Assembly (NCBI GenBank): GCA_964511965.1 | Contig: CAZEGF010000052.1 | Location: forward strand, 1 to 17,057 | Length of the DNA: 17,057 nucleotides | Source: JAUSNA01 sp964511965 | GTDB lineage: Bacteria; Patescibacteriota; Microgenomatia; Levybacterales; GWA1-39-11 | Direction of reading: 5' to 3' | Part shown: positions 6,327-13,270 of the stretch, in pieces | Layout: each line of letters starts with the position of its first letter | Numbering within the stretch: position 1 is the first letter of the stretch | Translations under genes and position numbers: made by a program | Notes under the pieces: generated by a model | The model's input: the letters and a program-made list of their open reading frames with translations, nothing else | The model's database searches: none | What the model was told of the DNA's origin: nothing

Positions 6327-8291
6327 TTATTTCCCCCAGTTTGATAAAAGAATGGATAGATCTGTGATATTTATTATGCCATCTTGATTAAAATCAGCCA
6401 TTGGCGCATCATTTTTATTCCAATGAGAAAGTAAAATTGAAAGATCTTGAATATCTACCTTGTTGTCCGCATTGGCATCCCCTGGTTTTTGGAGTACCGG
6501 TGTTGGTGTCGAAGTGGTAGGTGTGGGTGTTGAAGTAGGAATTTGGGTAGGGGTTGGAGTTATTGTAGATGTAGGCGAAGGGGATGGTGTTGGCGTTGGA
6601 GTTGCGGTTGGAATAATCGGGGTTGGTGTTGGTGTTTTTGACACAATTGTACCTGCACTCAAAATCATAGCTATTGATGAGTATTTTGGAAATGTATAGG
6701 TAAAAGTAGCATTATTAATATTTACTGTTTGGGGCGTAATTAAGGCTTCAGAAGCAGCCAAATTGTTAGGATCCAACTTAGCTCCATTTATTGTTGTTGG
6801 AGAGGTATTTACATTACTTGCAGCGGAAGTATCCGTTGGATTTGTGCTTTGTAAAACATAAACTTGTCCAGTCCCAGCCGTAAATCCGGTTATATTAATT
6901 GGTACGGTAATATCTGCGCCGGTTAAATTCGTGATTCTAAGCTTCAGCTTATTTGGATCTTTTGAGTCGGTTGATGCAAATATAGATATAGAAGAATCAT
7001 CATAAGAATGAGCATCTACCATTTGATCACCAAAATATTTGTTATACATATAAAAAGCATAATAGGTTGGGCGGATATACAATTTTTTAGGTGCATTGCC
7101 ATCATCAGGATAGATTTGAGAATAACCTTGTGTTCCATATCCTTCGTACCAGGTTACAAAATCAAGACCGTTATAGGAAAGCCTACCCAGGATATCGCTA
7201 ACCCATAAAGCATTTAAATGATTACCATTTGTTGAATTGTCGTAGTTACATGCGTCAAAATTGAGTTCTGTTATGCCTTGTTTGAACGGATTTGCGCCAA
7301 TAATTTCTGTTTTTACACGAGAAGGAGCAATTTGTGACCAAATTCGTGAGTAAGAATTTCGCCATGAAGTTGTAGCAAGACCACTAAATTGATACTGCAA
7401 AAGGTCGGTTACTGATGTGCTGTTGCATGCTTGATACCAATGATAGCTTAACTCATCAATTTTCCTGCCTTTGGGAGTTACTATTGGAGCGGTAAGTGTC
7501 ATGTAGTGTGAAAGATCGGTAATACTATCATTCCAACCTTGACGAGGTGCATCAGCTGCAGTGCCTGGAACTCCTGAGACAATATGTATAGAAGGGTCAA
7601 CATCTTTCATGGCCTCAATGTAAGCAGAAGTTCTGGCTGCATAAATTTCAGGCGTAATATTAAGAGCTGTATCAACGTCAAATTCATTTCCAAATTCCCA
7701 ATATTTAAAGTTATATCCTTTTTCAATATTTACGTATTTAACCATGTCAGCCCACATAGTAGGATCATTTTGTGCAATATTTACTTGAATCATGACATCT
7801 GCTCCTATATTGTCTGCAAACTTATTTAACGAATCCAGTTCGTCAGTTCCGTATGTAAAAGAGTAGGTATTACCATTTTTTGTCCAGTTGGTATAAGGAG
7901 TACGCTGCAGAGTTCTGTCAAAACCAACATAATTTGCCCAAAGTCCTCCCGCGTATCTTATAATTCCAACCCCTTCTGTCTTCATTGTTGCCGAGAGTCC
8001 AGGAACTTCATTTGGGAATGGCTTGCCCCAACTGTGTTCCCAATTCACTAAAGCCTGGCCGAGCATAAGATGGGTAAAAGGACGGATTGACTTTGTAGCA
8101 TCAACGGTCAGAGCAGAACCAGCTGCATTTTGCCGTAAATTCTGCCTTTTTTGAACAGAGATAAAAGTTACCGTAATGGCAACCAGGAGAATAACCAAAA
8201 GAGCATACGCACTTGCAGTTTTGAATCCGATTTCCTGAATAAATAATTTTGTTTTTTGAAATAAATTCTTATCCTCAATTTGACGAATCAT
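6327..8291 (-). CDS. Membrane-anchored clan GH-A-like glycoside hydrolase with dockerin
   Basis: I chose the ATG at 8291 (654 residues) rather than the in-frame ATG at 8312, because MIRQIEDKNLF then aligns with the heads of the three paralogs and the best promoter lies too close to the earlier ATG. Order: head; membrane segment about 25-45; VQKRQNLRQNAA; a TIM-barrel-like domain about 65-430; a beta-rich C-terminal domain to about 545; a Pro/Thr linker; the dockerin 604-654. Candidate catalytic residues are acid/base E203 in FKYWEFGNEFD and nucleophile E342 in GITELNF; SYHWY (about 283-287) is also typical of clan GH-A enzymes. The layout resembles GH44, GH51 or GH39 enzymes acting on plant-type polysaccharides, but I cannot assign the family or substrate. 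It is the only recognisable enzyme of the cluster and its first gene. Confidence 0.8.
   Translation of the reverse strand: MIRQIEDKNLFQKTKLFIQEIGFKTASAYALLVILLVAITVTFISVQKRQNLRQNAAGSALTVDATKSIRPFTHLMLGQALVNWEHSWGKPFPNEVPGLSATMKTEGVGIIRYAGGLWANYVGFDRTLQRTPYTNWTKNGNTYSFTYGTDELDSLNKFADNIGADVMIQVNIAQNDPTMWADMVKYVNIEKGYNFKYWEFGNEFDVDTALNITPEIYAARTSAYIEAMKDVDPSIHIVSGVPGTAADAPRQGWNDSITDLSHYMTLTAPIVTPKGRKIDELSYHWYQACNSTSVTDLLQYQFSGLATTSWRNSYSRIWSQIAPSRVKTEIIGANPFKQGITELNFDACNYDNSTNGNHLNALWVSDILGRLSYNGLDFVTWYEGYGTQGYSQIYPDDGNAPKKLYIRPTYYAFYMYNKYFGDQMVDAHSYDDSSISIFASTDSKDPNKLKLRITNLTGADITVPINITGFTAGTGQVYVLQSTNPTDTSAASNVNTSPTTINGAKLDPNNLAASEALITPQTVNINNATFTYTFPKYSSIAMILSAGTIVSKTPTPTPIIPTATPTPTPSPSPTSTITPTPTQIPTSTPTPTTSTPTPVLQKPGDANADNKVDIQDLSILLSHWNKNDAPMADFNQDGIINITDLSILLSNWGK
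6330..6482 (-). other. Dockerin module (glycoside-hydrolase-like protein)
   Basis: The loops DANADNKVDIQD and DFNQDGIINITD are linked by HWNKNDAPMAD, ending SNWGK. The first loop has Ala where the others have Gly. Confidence 0.85.
6495..6635 (-). repeat. Low-complexity DNA encoding Thr-Pro linker
   Basis: About 47 codons of TP, SP and ST repeats sit between the beta-rich domain and the dockerin. Confidence 0.8.
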
Positions 8292-8302
8292 ACTCAATAT
8301 TA

Positions 8303-8332
8303 AGTAGAGCATTTAAGAAGAGTAGGTGTCAA
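8303..8332 (-). promoter_or_regulatory. Candidate promoter of the cohesin-dockerin cluster
   Basis: On the minus strand a consensus TTGACA (8327-8332) is followed after 18 nt by TCTACT (8303-8308), which is preceded by TG at the extended -10 position. Transcription would start only about 4-5 nt before the ATG at 8291. A second TATAAT (minus, 8363-8368) further upstream has no good -35 box. Confidence 0.45.
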
Positions 8333-8372
8333 TAGTGGTATATGAATTCGGGTGAAAAAAATATTATACCTA

Positions 8373-8402
8373 TTGACTGATAGTTTTGGAATACCGTACA
8401 CT
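8373..8402 (+). promoter_or_regulatory. Candidate promoter for the aldolase-PGK unit
   Basis: TTGACT (8373-8378) and TACACT (8397-8402) are separated by 18 nt on the plus strand, in the 163-nt divergent region between the aldolase and dockerin clusters. The leader to the ATG would be about 45 nt. No Shine-Dalgarno sequence lies near the start. Confidence 0.35.
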
Positions 8403-8454
8403 GAAATCAGTCTGTAGTTTCAAAACTGAGGACTAATAACTAATTTCTGCCCAT

Positions 8455-9813
8455 ATGATATTTCAATCAGTAAGTGAGCTTGATGACAATCTTCGTGAAG
8501 TATTTTCGTTTGATGACGAAAATATAACAGTTCGAGATGAAGAAAAATTGCATGAATTTGGGATAGACTATCTTATATATTCAGCTGTACTTTCAGATGA
8601 CGCCCAGACTCGACATCTTTGCCGTGTCTACATAAGGAAATTGGCAAAATCGCTTGGTATTTTTCCTGCTTCAATTTACCCTCTTTATAGGGCTTTTGGT
8701 GAAGGTGTAGTAAAAGGTTTTACCGTGCCAGCTATGAATATGAGGGCAATTACATACGATGTAGCCCGTGAAGTATTTAAAAAAGCTACAGAGCATGCCG
8801 CAGGAGCTTTTATATTTGAATTATCAAGAAGTGAGGCAATTTATACCAATCAAAATCAGGATGAAGTTGCAGTTTGTGTTCTAGCTGCAGCAATAAAAGA
8901 AGGATATGTTGGTCCGGTATTCTTGCAGGGTGATCATTATCAGTTTGACACAAAAAAATTCAAGGAATATCCTCAAGGGCAAATTGACGAAATAGAGTTG
9001 GCGGTAAAAGATGCATTGGCTGCCGGTTTTTATAATATCGATATTGATGCATCAACTCTGGTAGATCTATCATTACCCGAAAAAGCAGATCAACAAAAAA
9101 ACAATTTTGAGATGACATCAGTTGTTACAAAATTTATACGGTCTATGCAACCTGCTGGTGTAACAGTAACCATAGGTGGTGAAATTGGACATATTGGGGA
9201 CGTTAACTCGGATGTAGAAGATTTTGATGCATTTATGACCGGTTACATTGATGAATTAGGTAGCAACGACATACAGATTATATCTAAGGTAAGTGTTCAG
9301 ACTGGAACTTCTCATGGTGGAACACCAAATCCTGACGGTACTCTCAAGGAAGTAAATGTAGATTTTGGGGTTCTTGAAAGCATTGGAAAAGTCGCCCGGG
9401 AAAAATATGGAATGGCCGGTCCTGTACAACATGGTGCGTCTACATTACCACATGAGATGTTTGGAAAATTTCCTGAGGTTGGAACAGTCGAAATTCATTT
9501 GGCGACAGGATTTTTAACGATCGTATATGAGAATATGAGTGAGGCAACAAGAAACAAACTCTATGAGTATGTACGATCAAATTTTTCTGATGAGAAGGAA
9601 GAAGGTTGGACTGATGAGCAGTTTATATATAAATTAAGAAAGAAAGCTATTGGTCCAAATAAGAAAGACCTTTGGCTTATGGATGAGTCGGAGAAAGAAA
9701 ATATAAGGGCAAAATTAGCTGAAGAATTAGAAATATTATTCCAAAAACTCAATATTGTAGGAACCTTACATACGGTAAATAAGTATGTTGGTGAACCTAC
9801 TTTACTTTCATGA
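8455..9813 (+). CDS. Class II fructose-bisphosphate aldolase family protein
   Basis: This encodes a 452-residue protein. The aldolase core starts near residue 75 (YRAFGEGVVKGFTVPAMNMR) after a roughly 70-residue N-terminal helical extension. Zn ligands expected for class II aldolases are visible: H161 in FLQGDHYQ, E243 in GGEIGHIG, H287 in GTSHGG and H326 in VQHGAST. NIDIDAS near 194-200 would hold catalytic Asp residues. The family cleaves fructose 1,6-bisphosphate (or tagatose 1,6-bisphosphate) to triose phosphates in the cytoplasm. At 452 residues it is longer than the usual 280-360, because of the N-terminal extension and an extended C-terminal helical part. It overlaps pgk by 4 nt (ATGA), implying translational coupling and a glycolytic role. 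The exact sugar-phosphate substrate is not decided by the sequence I can read. Confidence 0.85.
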   Translation: MIFQSVSELDDNLREVFSFDDENITVRDEEKLHEFGIDYLIYSAVLSDDAQTRHLCRVYIRKLAKSLGIFPASIYPLYRAFGEGVVKGFTVPAMNMRAITYDVAREVFKKATEHAAGAFIFELSRSEAIYTNQNQDEVAVCVLAAAIKEGYVGPVFLQGDHYQFDTKKFKEYPQGQIDEIELAVKDALAAGFYNIDIDASTLVDLSLPEKADQQKNNFEMTSVVTKFIRSMQPAGVTVTIGGEIGHIGDVNSDVEDFDAFMTGYIDELGSNDIQIISKVSVQTGTSHGGTPNPDGTLKEVNVDFGVLESIGKVAREKYGMAGPVQHGASTLPHEMFGKFPEVGTVEIHLATGFLTIVYENMSEATRNKLYEYVRSNFSDEKEEGWTDEQFIYKLRKKAIGPNKKDLWLMDESEKENIRAKLAEELEILFQKLNIVGTLHTVNKYVGEPTLLS

Positions 9814-10985
9814 TAATTTATATTGATAAAGCCCACATTAAGCACAAAAGAGTGCTTCTGAGAGTAGATTTTAATGTCAGCATGAAGGGTACTCGCATAA
9901 CCGATGATGCTAGAATCCGAGCAGCTCTCCCTACAATTAATAAATTACTCAAAGATGGAAATAAGGTAATCCTCATAAGTCATTTAGGCCGTCCTAAGGG
10001 GTGGGATGAATCGTTGCGTTTAAAACCTATTGCTGAAAGGCTTCATAAATACCTGCCTCATGTAAAGCTTCTGGTTATTGATGATTTTATGTCTGAAGGT
10101 GCAAAAAAACATTTTGAGGAGCAAAAAGCGGGGGAGATTTTATTTTTAGAAAATATCAGATTCTTTAAAGAAGAGGAAGAAGCTGACCACGAATTTGCAA
10201 AAAAATTGGCTTCGCTTGCTGATGTGTATGTTAATGATGCATTCGGAGTAAGCCACCGAGATTGTGCATCAATAACTGAGGTACCAAAGTTGTTACCGCA
10301 TTATGGTGGATTACTTATGGAGCGGGAAGTTGAGACCATAGGTCATGCACTTCGTCATCCCGCACATCCATTTGTAGCTATTATTGGTGGAGCAAAAGTA
10401 AGTACAAAATTAAAATTACTTTACAAATTGACAGAAATAGCAGACTTTTTAATACTTGGAGGAGGACTTGCAAATACATTCCTATTTGCACTGGGTTATC
10501 CTATTGGAAAGAGCTTGTGCGAGAAAGATATGATTGATGATGTCAAAAAAATTGTGAGACATGCAAAAGAAAAACAAACAAAAATTCTACTTCCCCGCGA
10601 AGTGGTAGTTGGAGACAGGGAAGATGAAGTAACTGCAGGTGTTGTCAAAAAAATTACTGATATAAAAGCATCAGATGCTATTTTAGACATTGGTCCTGAG
10701 GCTCAAGCCGATTATGCAAAAGCAATTATTGGCGCAAAATCTCTTATTTGGAACGGGCCTGTTGGGGTCATTGAAAATCCACAGTATTCCCGGGGAACAG
10801 ATTTCTTGTATTACACAATTTCCCAAAATCCAAAAATGTTATCTATCGTGGGAGGTGGGGACACATTAGCCGCTATCGACAAAATGGAGTATCTGGATAG
10901 CATATCCCACATCTCAACAGGTGGTGGAGCAATGCTTGAGTATATAGAGAATGGTACATTGCCTGGCATTGAAGCACTAAAATAA
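9810..10985 (+). CDS. pgk: Phosphoglycerate kinase
   Basis: This encodes a 391-residue protein, full length for the family (about 390-415). It transfers phosphate between 1,3-bisphosphoglycerate and ADP, making ATP and 3-phosphoglycerate in glycolysis. Diagnostic motifs appear in order: LLRVDFNV (16-23), SHLGRP (57-62), LENIRF (113-118), VNDAFGVSHR (141-150), GGAKVSTK (193-200), WNGPVGV (314-320), GGGDTLAA (348-355) and STGGGAMLEY (369-378). The C-terminus LPGIEALK is canonical. The start codon overlaps the aldolase stop (ATGA at 9810-9813), so the two glycolytic genes form one unit. No Shine-Dalgarno sequence lies ahead of the ATG. The reading is unambiguous. Confidence 0.97.
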   Translation: MIIYIDKAHIKHKRVLLRVDFNVSMKGTRITDDARIRAALPTINKLLKDGNKVILISHLGRPKGWDESLRLKPIAERLHKYLPHVKLLVIDDFMSEGAKKHFEEQKAGEILFLENIRFFKEEEEADHEFAKKLASLADVYVNDAFGVSHRDCASITEVPKLLPHYGGLLMEREVETIGHALRHPAHPFVAIIGGAKVSTKLKLLYKLTEIADFLILGGGLANTFLFALGYPIGKSLCEKDMIDDVKKIVRHAKEKQTKILLPREVVVGDREDEVTAGVVKKITDIKASDAILDIGPEAQADYAKAIIGAKSLIWNGPVGVIENPQYSRGTDFLYYTISQNPKMLSIVGGGDTLAAIDKMEYLDSISHISTGGGAMLEYIENGTLPGIEALK

Positions 10986-10990
10986 CATAG

Positions 10991-10999
10991 TGCTATAAT
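10991..10999 (+). promoter_or_regulatory. Extended -10 promoter for the dehydrogenase gene
   Basis: TGCTATAAT fits the extended -10 consensus TGnTATAAT. It lies just after the pgk stop codon and ends 12 nt before the ATG at 11012, so the leader would be about 5 nt. TTGAAG at 10969-10974 could be a weak -35 at 19-nt spacing. Confidence 0.6.
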
Positions 11000-11011
11000 A
11001 AAAAATCCAAT

Positions 11012-12262
11012 ATGCCTCAAAATAACCCTTGGCTTAGAGCACAAAAGCAACTCCGAAAAGTTGCAGAGAAAATAGATTTAGATCAAACACTTCTATCAAA
11101 GCTCATCGAACCGGACAGAATAGTAACTGTTTATTTACCTGTCGAACTTGATGACGGACAGATAAAAGTTTTTACCGGTTATCGGGTTCAACATAACAAT
11201 ATATTAGGACCATATAAGGGGGGGCTTCGTTATCATCCAAATGTTGATATGGAGGAGGTTAAAGCTCTAGCTTTTTGGATGACCATGAAATGTGCAGTCG
11301 TTGACGTTCCATTTGGTGGGGGAAAAGGTGGGATAACTGTTGATCCTCGACTTCTTTCTCAAAATGAATTAGAGTCCCTCTCTCGCGAGTTTGCACGTAA
11401 AATAGCTCCGGTTATAGGACCGGATTTAGATGTCCCAGCCCCAGACGTTAATACAACTCCACAGATTATGAGCTGGATTATGGATGAATACGGGAAAGTT
11501 ACCGGAAATAATTCAAAGGCAGTTATAACTGGAAAACCAATTGAAGATGGAGGGTCACAAGGAAGAAATGAAGCAACAGGTCTTGGAGGAGTTTACACTC
11601 TCATGCAGATGTTAAAGAACTTAAATATTGATCCAGCAGGGCTTACTGTCGCAGTGCAGGGAATTGGAAATGTTGGGTATCATGCAGCTTATTTTCTAGA
11701 GCAACAAGGGTTTAAGATAGTTGCTATATCAGACTCTAAAGAGGCAATTCATGTTCCTAGTGGTCTTAATCCGGAAAAAACGTTGAAGTGTAAGAGAGAT
11801 CGGGGGATGCTTTCAAATTGTTATTGTGTAGGTGAAATTTGCGATATTAAAGGTGGAACAATCATAAGTAATGAAGAATTACTGGAATTACCTGTTGATG
11901 TTTTAGTTCCGGCTGCTTTAGAAAATGTTATAGTGTCAGAAAACGCAGGCAAAATTAATGCAAAACTTATTTTAGAGATGGCAAACGGACCAGTGACAGA
12001 TGAGGCAGATGAGATTTTGAATAAAAAAGGGATCACAGTCATTCCAGATATATTGGCAAATGCTGGAGGAGTTGCAACATCTTATTACGAATGGTATCAG
12101 AATATGCACGGAGAGTCTTGGCAAAAGGAGGAGGTTTTTGAAAAATTAAAACTACATATGGAACGGGTAACTGATGAAGTATATCGTACGTCGCAAGATA
12201 ACAACGTAACACTTCGTGATGGAGCTTACATTTTGGCTCTTAAAAGATTAGAAGAAAAATAA
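11012..12262 (+). CDS. Glu/Leu/Phe/Val-type dehydrogenase (glutamate dehydrogenase-like)
   Basis: This encodes a 416-residue protein. It oxidatively deaminates an amino acid, most likely glutamate, with NAD(P). The substrate domain shows GPYKGGLRYHP (K69), TMKCAV (K93), VPFGGGKGG with catalytic K105, and VPAPDVNT (D145). The nucleotide fold has GIGNVG (217-222), and D241 follows the second strand, which favours NAD over NADP. Between that fold and the LPVDVLVPAALEN motif lies an unusual Cys-rich stretch with C260, C270, C272 and C277, not part of the standard enzyme. LANAGGVATSYYEWYQN near 348-364 is characteristic of the family. The gene follows pgk by 26 nt with its own promoter-like box. 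The family is secure; the specific amino acid and cofactor are inferred. Confidence 0.93.
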   Translation: MPQNNPWLRAQKQLRKVAEKIDLDQTLLSKLIEPDRIVTVYLPVELDDGQIKVFTGYRVQHNNILGPYKGGLRYHPNVDMEEVKALAFWMTMKCAVVDVPFGGGKGGITVDPRLLSQNELESLSREFARKIAPVIGPDLDVPAPDVNTTPQIMSWIMDEYGKVTGNNSKAVITGKPIEDGGSQGRNEATGLGGVYTLMQMLKNLNIDPAGLTVAVQGIGNVGYHAAYFLEQQGFKIVAISDSKEAIHVPSGLNPEKTLKCKRDRGMLSNCYCVGEICDIKGGTIISNEELLELPVDVLVPAALENVIVSENAGKINAKLILEMANGPVTDEADEILNKKGITVIPDILANAGGVATSYYEWYQNMHGESWQKEEVFEKLKLHMERVTDEVYRTSQDNNVTLRDGAYILALKRLEEK

Positions 12263-12266
12263 GCAG

Positions 12267-12300
12267 TTTTCCCTGCAGCCCCGAAGGGCCACAGGGAGGA
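12267..12300 (+). terminator. GC-rich hairpin at the convergent junction
   Basis: CCCTG (12271-12275) pairs with CAGGG (12292-12296), and GCCC (12278-12281) pairs with GGGC (12286-12289) around a CGAA loop. G-U pairs can extend the stem outward to TTTT/AGGA. There is no T-tract on either strand, so it is not a textbook intrinsic terminator. It sits exactly between two convergent transcription units, 4 nt after the dehydrogenase stop, and may end or protect both transcripts. Confidence 0.4.
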
Positions 12301-12315
12301 ATACTGGTCACGAAA

Positions 12316-12555
12316 TTACCTCGTGTGCAAGGTGACAACGATTGACGTTGCCAGGATTGTTACGAGAACTGTAAGAGCGTTGAGAATTAGAATTCGCAAC
12401 ACCTGCCAGTTCCGCTCGCGCGAATTTGAATTGAACCCACCATCCCGCAAGTAGCGGGACAAAGCATCGTTGGAACCCGCTACGCGGTAATGCCGGCGAT
12501 ACCTTGGGCGTGTGGTGTGATGGGTGACAACCTGAGACGACCGAGCTTTTTTCAT
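12316..12555 (-). CDS. Small basic protein with C-terminal membrane segment
   Basis: This encodes 79 residues from an ATG that overlaps the stop of the preceding gene by 4 nt (ATGA). A Shine-Dalgarno GGGAG lies 6 nt upstream (12562-12566). The N-terminal 50 residues are rich in Arg, His and Ser. Residues about 52-74 (LRILILNALTVLVTILATSIVV) form one membrane helix, giving a tail-anchored-like layout. I do not recognise the family. Caution: the coding DNA contains perfect hairpins (TCCCGC/GCGGGA at 12443-12459, CCGC/GCGG at 12477-12487), and the peptide SRYLRDGG looks repeat-derived, so part of the frame may descend from a dispersed element. The overlap and ribosome site argue that it is translated. 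Confidence 0.5.
   Translation of the reverse strand: MKKARSSQVVTHHTTRPRYRRHYRVAGSNDALSRYLRDGGFNSNSRERNWQVLRILILNALTVLVTILATSIVVTLHTR
12443..12459. repeat. Perfect REP-like palindrome
   Basis: TCCCGC and GCGGGA form a perfect 6-bp stem with a 5-nt AAGTA loop inside the small membrane-protein gene. A second small hairpin (CCGC-TAC-GCGG) follows at 12477-12487. Confidence 0.5.
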
Positions 12556-12911
12556 CGGCTTCTCCCGTGTCTGTGTAGTTTCTTGGGAAGATGTTCGTCA
12601 GATGAGACGATATCGAAGTTGATGATTTCGTTGCTTCCAAACTTTCCGAATCGTTTCAATATGGAATCTTTCAGTTTGGCTTTTGCTATACGTAGACTAC
12701 CCTGATCTTCGTCAATCCATGCCTGGAAAGTGGCGGATTGATCTTCGATAAATCCGTATAGTCGGGCGGTAAATTCGTCTACTCGCTCTTTAGTTGGAGT
12801 AGTAGGAAACCACAGGATAAATGTTGAGGTTTTGTTCCCCAACGCGCGCCGAACATATCTGGGAAGGGTTATTTCCCTGCGGAGGCGTGAACCACTCTGG
12901 TTGTTGCTCAT
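12552..12911 (-). CDS. Unrecognised 119-residue protein of the three-gene block
   Basis: This encodes 119 residues from an ATG that overlaps the stop of the upstream gene by 4 nt. A strong Shine-Dalgarno AGGAG lies 6 nt before the ATG (12918-12922). The N-terminus (SRLRREITLPRYVRRAL) and C-terminus (PKKLHRHGRSR) are basic. The centre (about 28-75) alternates hydrophobic strands and helices, with FILWFPTTPTKERVDEFTARLYGF. No membrane segment, signal peptide or catalytic motif is seen. Codon choice is richer in G and C than in neighbouring genes, with CGN arginine codons. It could be a small nucleic-acid-binding or phage-derived protein, but nothing seen decides this. Confidence 0.6.
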   Translation of the reverse strand: MSNNQSGSRLRREITLPRYVRRALGNKTSTFILWFPTTPTKERVDEFTARLYGFIEDQSATFQAWIDEDQGSLRIAKAKLKDSILKRFGKFGSNEIINFDIVSSDEHLPKKLHRHGRSR

Positions 12912-13249
12912 CGTTTACTCCTCTTGAATCGTGATTTGCTTCTGTGCGGATGGTTGATCTTGGGCTTCAAGGGTTTTAGTCTCCTTGAGACTGTAATTGT
13001 CAACCTTCTGAAATACCGAAACGTGTTTTTGGAACTCGGAGCAAACTGCTCTTCAAGAGATTGTCTGAGCTCGTTTGGATCACGACTGTAACTCAGTTGG
13101 TCTTCGGCTTCTTGCCTGATGACTCTCTGAATCACATCGATTTCCCTGCTCGTTGATGGATTTATGAGTTCGCCATTGAAACGAAGGGTATATTCCCAGG
13201 TTTCGATGGTAAGACTCACCGTTGTGACTTTGATGTCGCGTGTGTTCAC
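12908..13249 (-). CDS. Unrecognised 113-residue protein, first gene of the three-gene block
   Basis: I chose the GTG at 13249, giving 113 residues, because AAGGA (13258-13262) lies 8 nt upstream. The frame can be extended to a TTG at 13288, but that codon sits in the T-tract of a terminator hairpin. The first 45 residues alternate hydrophobic and polar positions as in beta strands (VTTVSLTIETWEYTLRFNGE), followed by a helical acidic segment (VIQRVIRQEAEDQL). The last 25 residues are very basic (Arg, Lys, His, Pro), suggesting contact with nucleic acid or phospholipid. There is no signal peptide or membrane segment. The stop overlaps the next start by 4 nt. I do not recognise the family. Its base composition differs from the flanking core genes. 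Confidence 0.55.
   Translation of the reverse strand: MNTRDIKVTTVSLTIETWEYTLRFNGELINPSTSREIDVIQRVIRQEAEDQLSYSRDPNELRQSLEEQFAPSSKNTFRYFRRLTITVSRRLKPLKPKINHPHRSKSRFKRSKR
12918..12922 (-). promoter_or_regulatory. Strong Shine-Dalgarno site of the middle small gene
   Basis: AGGAG within AAGAGGAG lies 6 nt before the ATG at 12911. It is one of three good ribosome sites in this block, while the surrounding genes have none. Confidence 0.75.
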
Positions 13250-13257
13250 GGGGGTTT

Positions 13258-13262
13258 TCCTT
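13258..13262 (-). promoter_or_regulatory. Shine-Dalgarno site deciding the GTG start
   Basis: AAGGA lies 8 nt upstream of GTG 13249 on the minus strand, and supports that start over the upstream in-frame TTG at 13288. Confidence 0.6.
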
Positions 13263-13270
13263 TCGTGTGA

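Noticed and set aside
1914..6635. Regularly spaced GTTGG-type repeats considered as a CRISPR or tandem array
   Set aside because: They are coding Thr-Pro linkers of dockerin proteins, without fixed repeat-spacer structure.
6460..6699. Plus-strand frame of Val/Gly repeats
   Set aside because: This is the reverse reading of the Thr-Pro linker of the glycoside-hydrolase-like protein, with no start context or domain.
8289..8312. Upstream ATG at 8312 as start of the glycoside hydrolase
   Set aside because: The ATG at 8291 aligns with the conserved heads of three paralogs, and the candidate -10 box (8303-8308) overlaps the region between the two codons.
12308..12640. 110-residue minus-strand frame overlapping two small genes
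   Set aside because: It competes with frames joined by ATGA overlaps and good ribosome sites, and has no such site itself.
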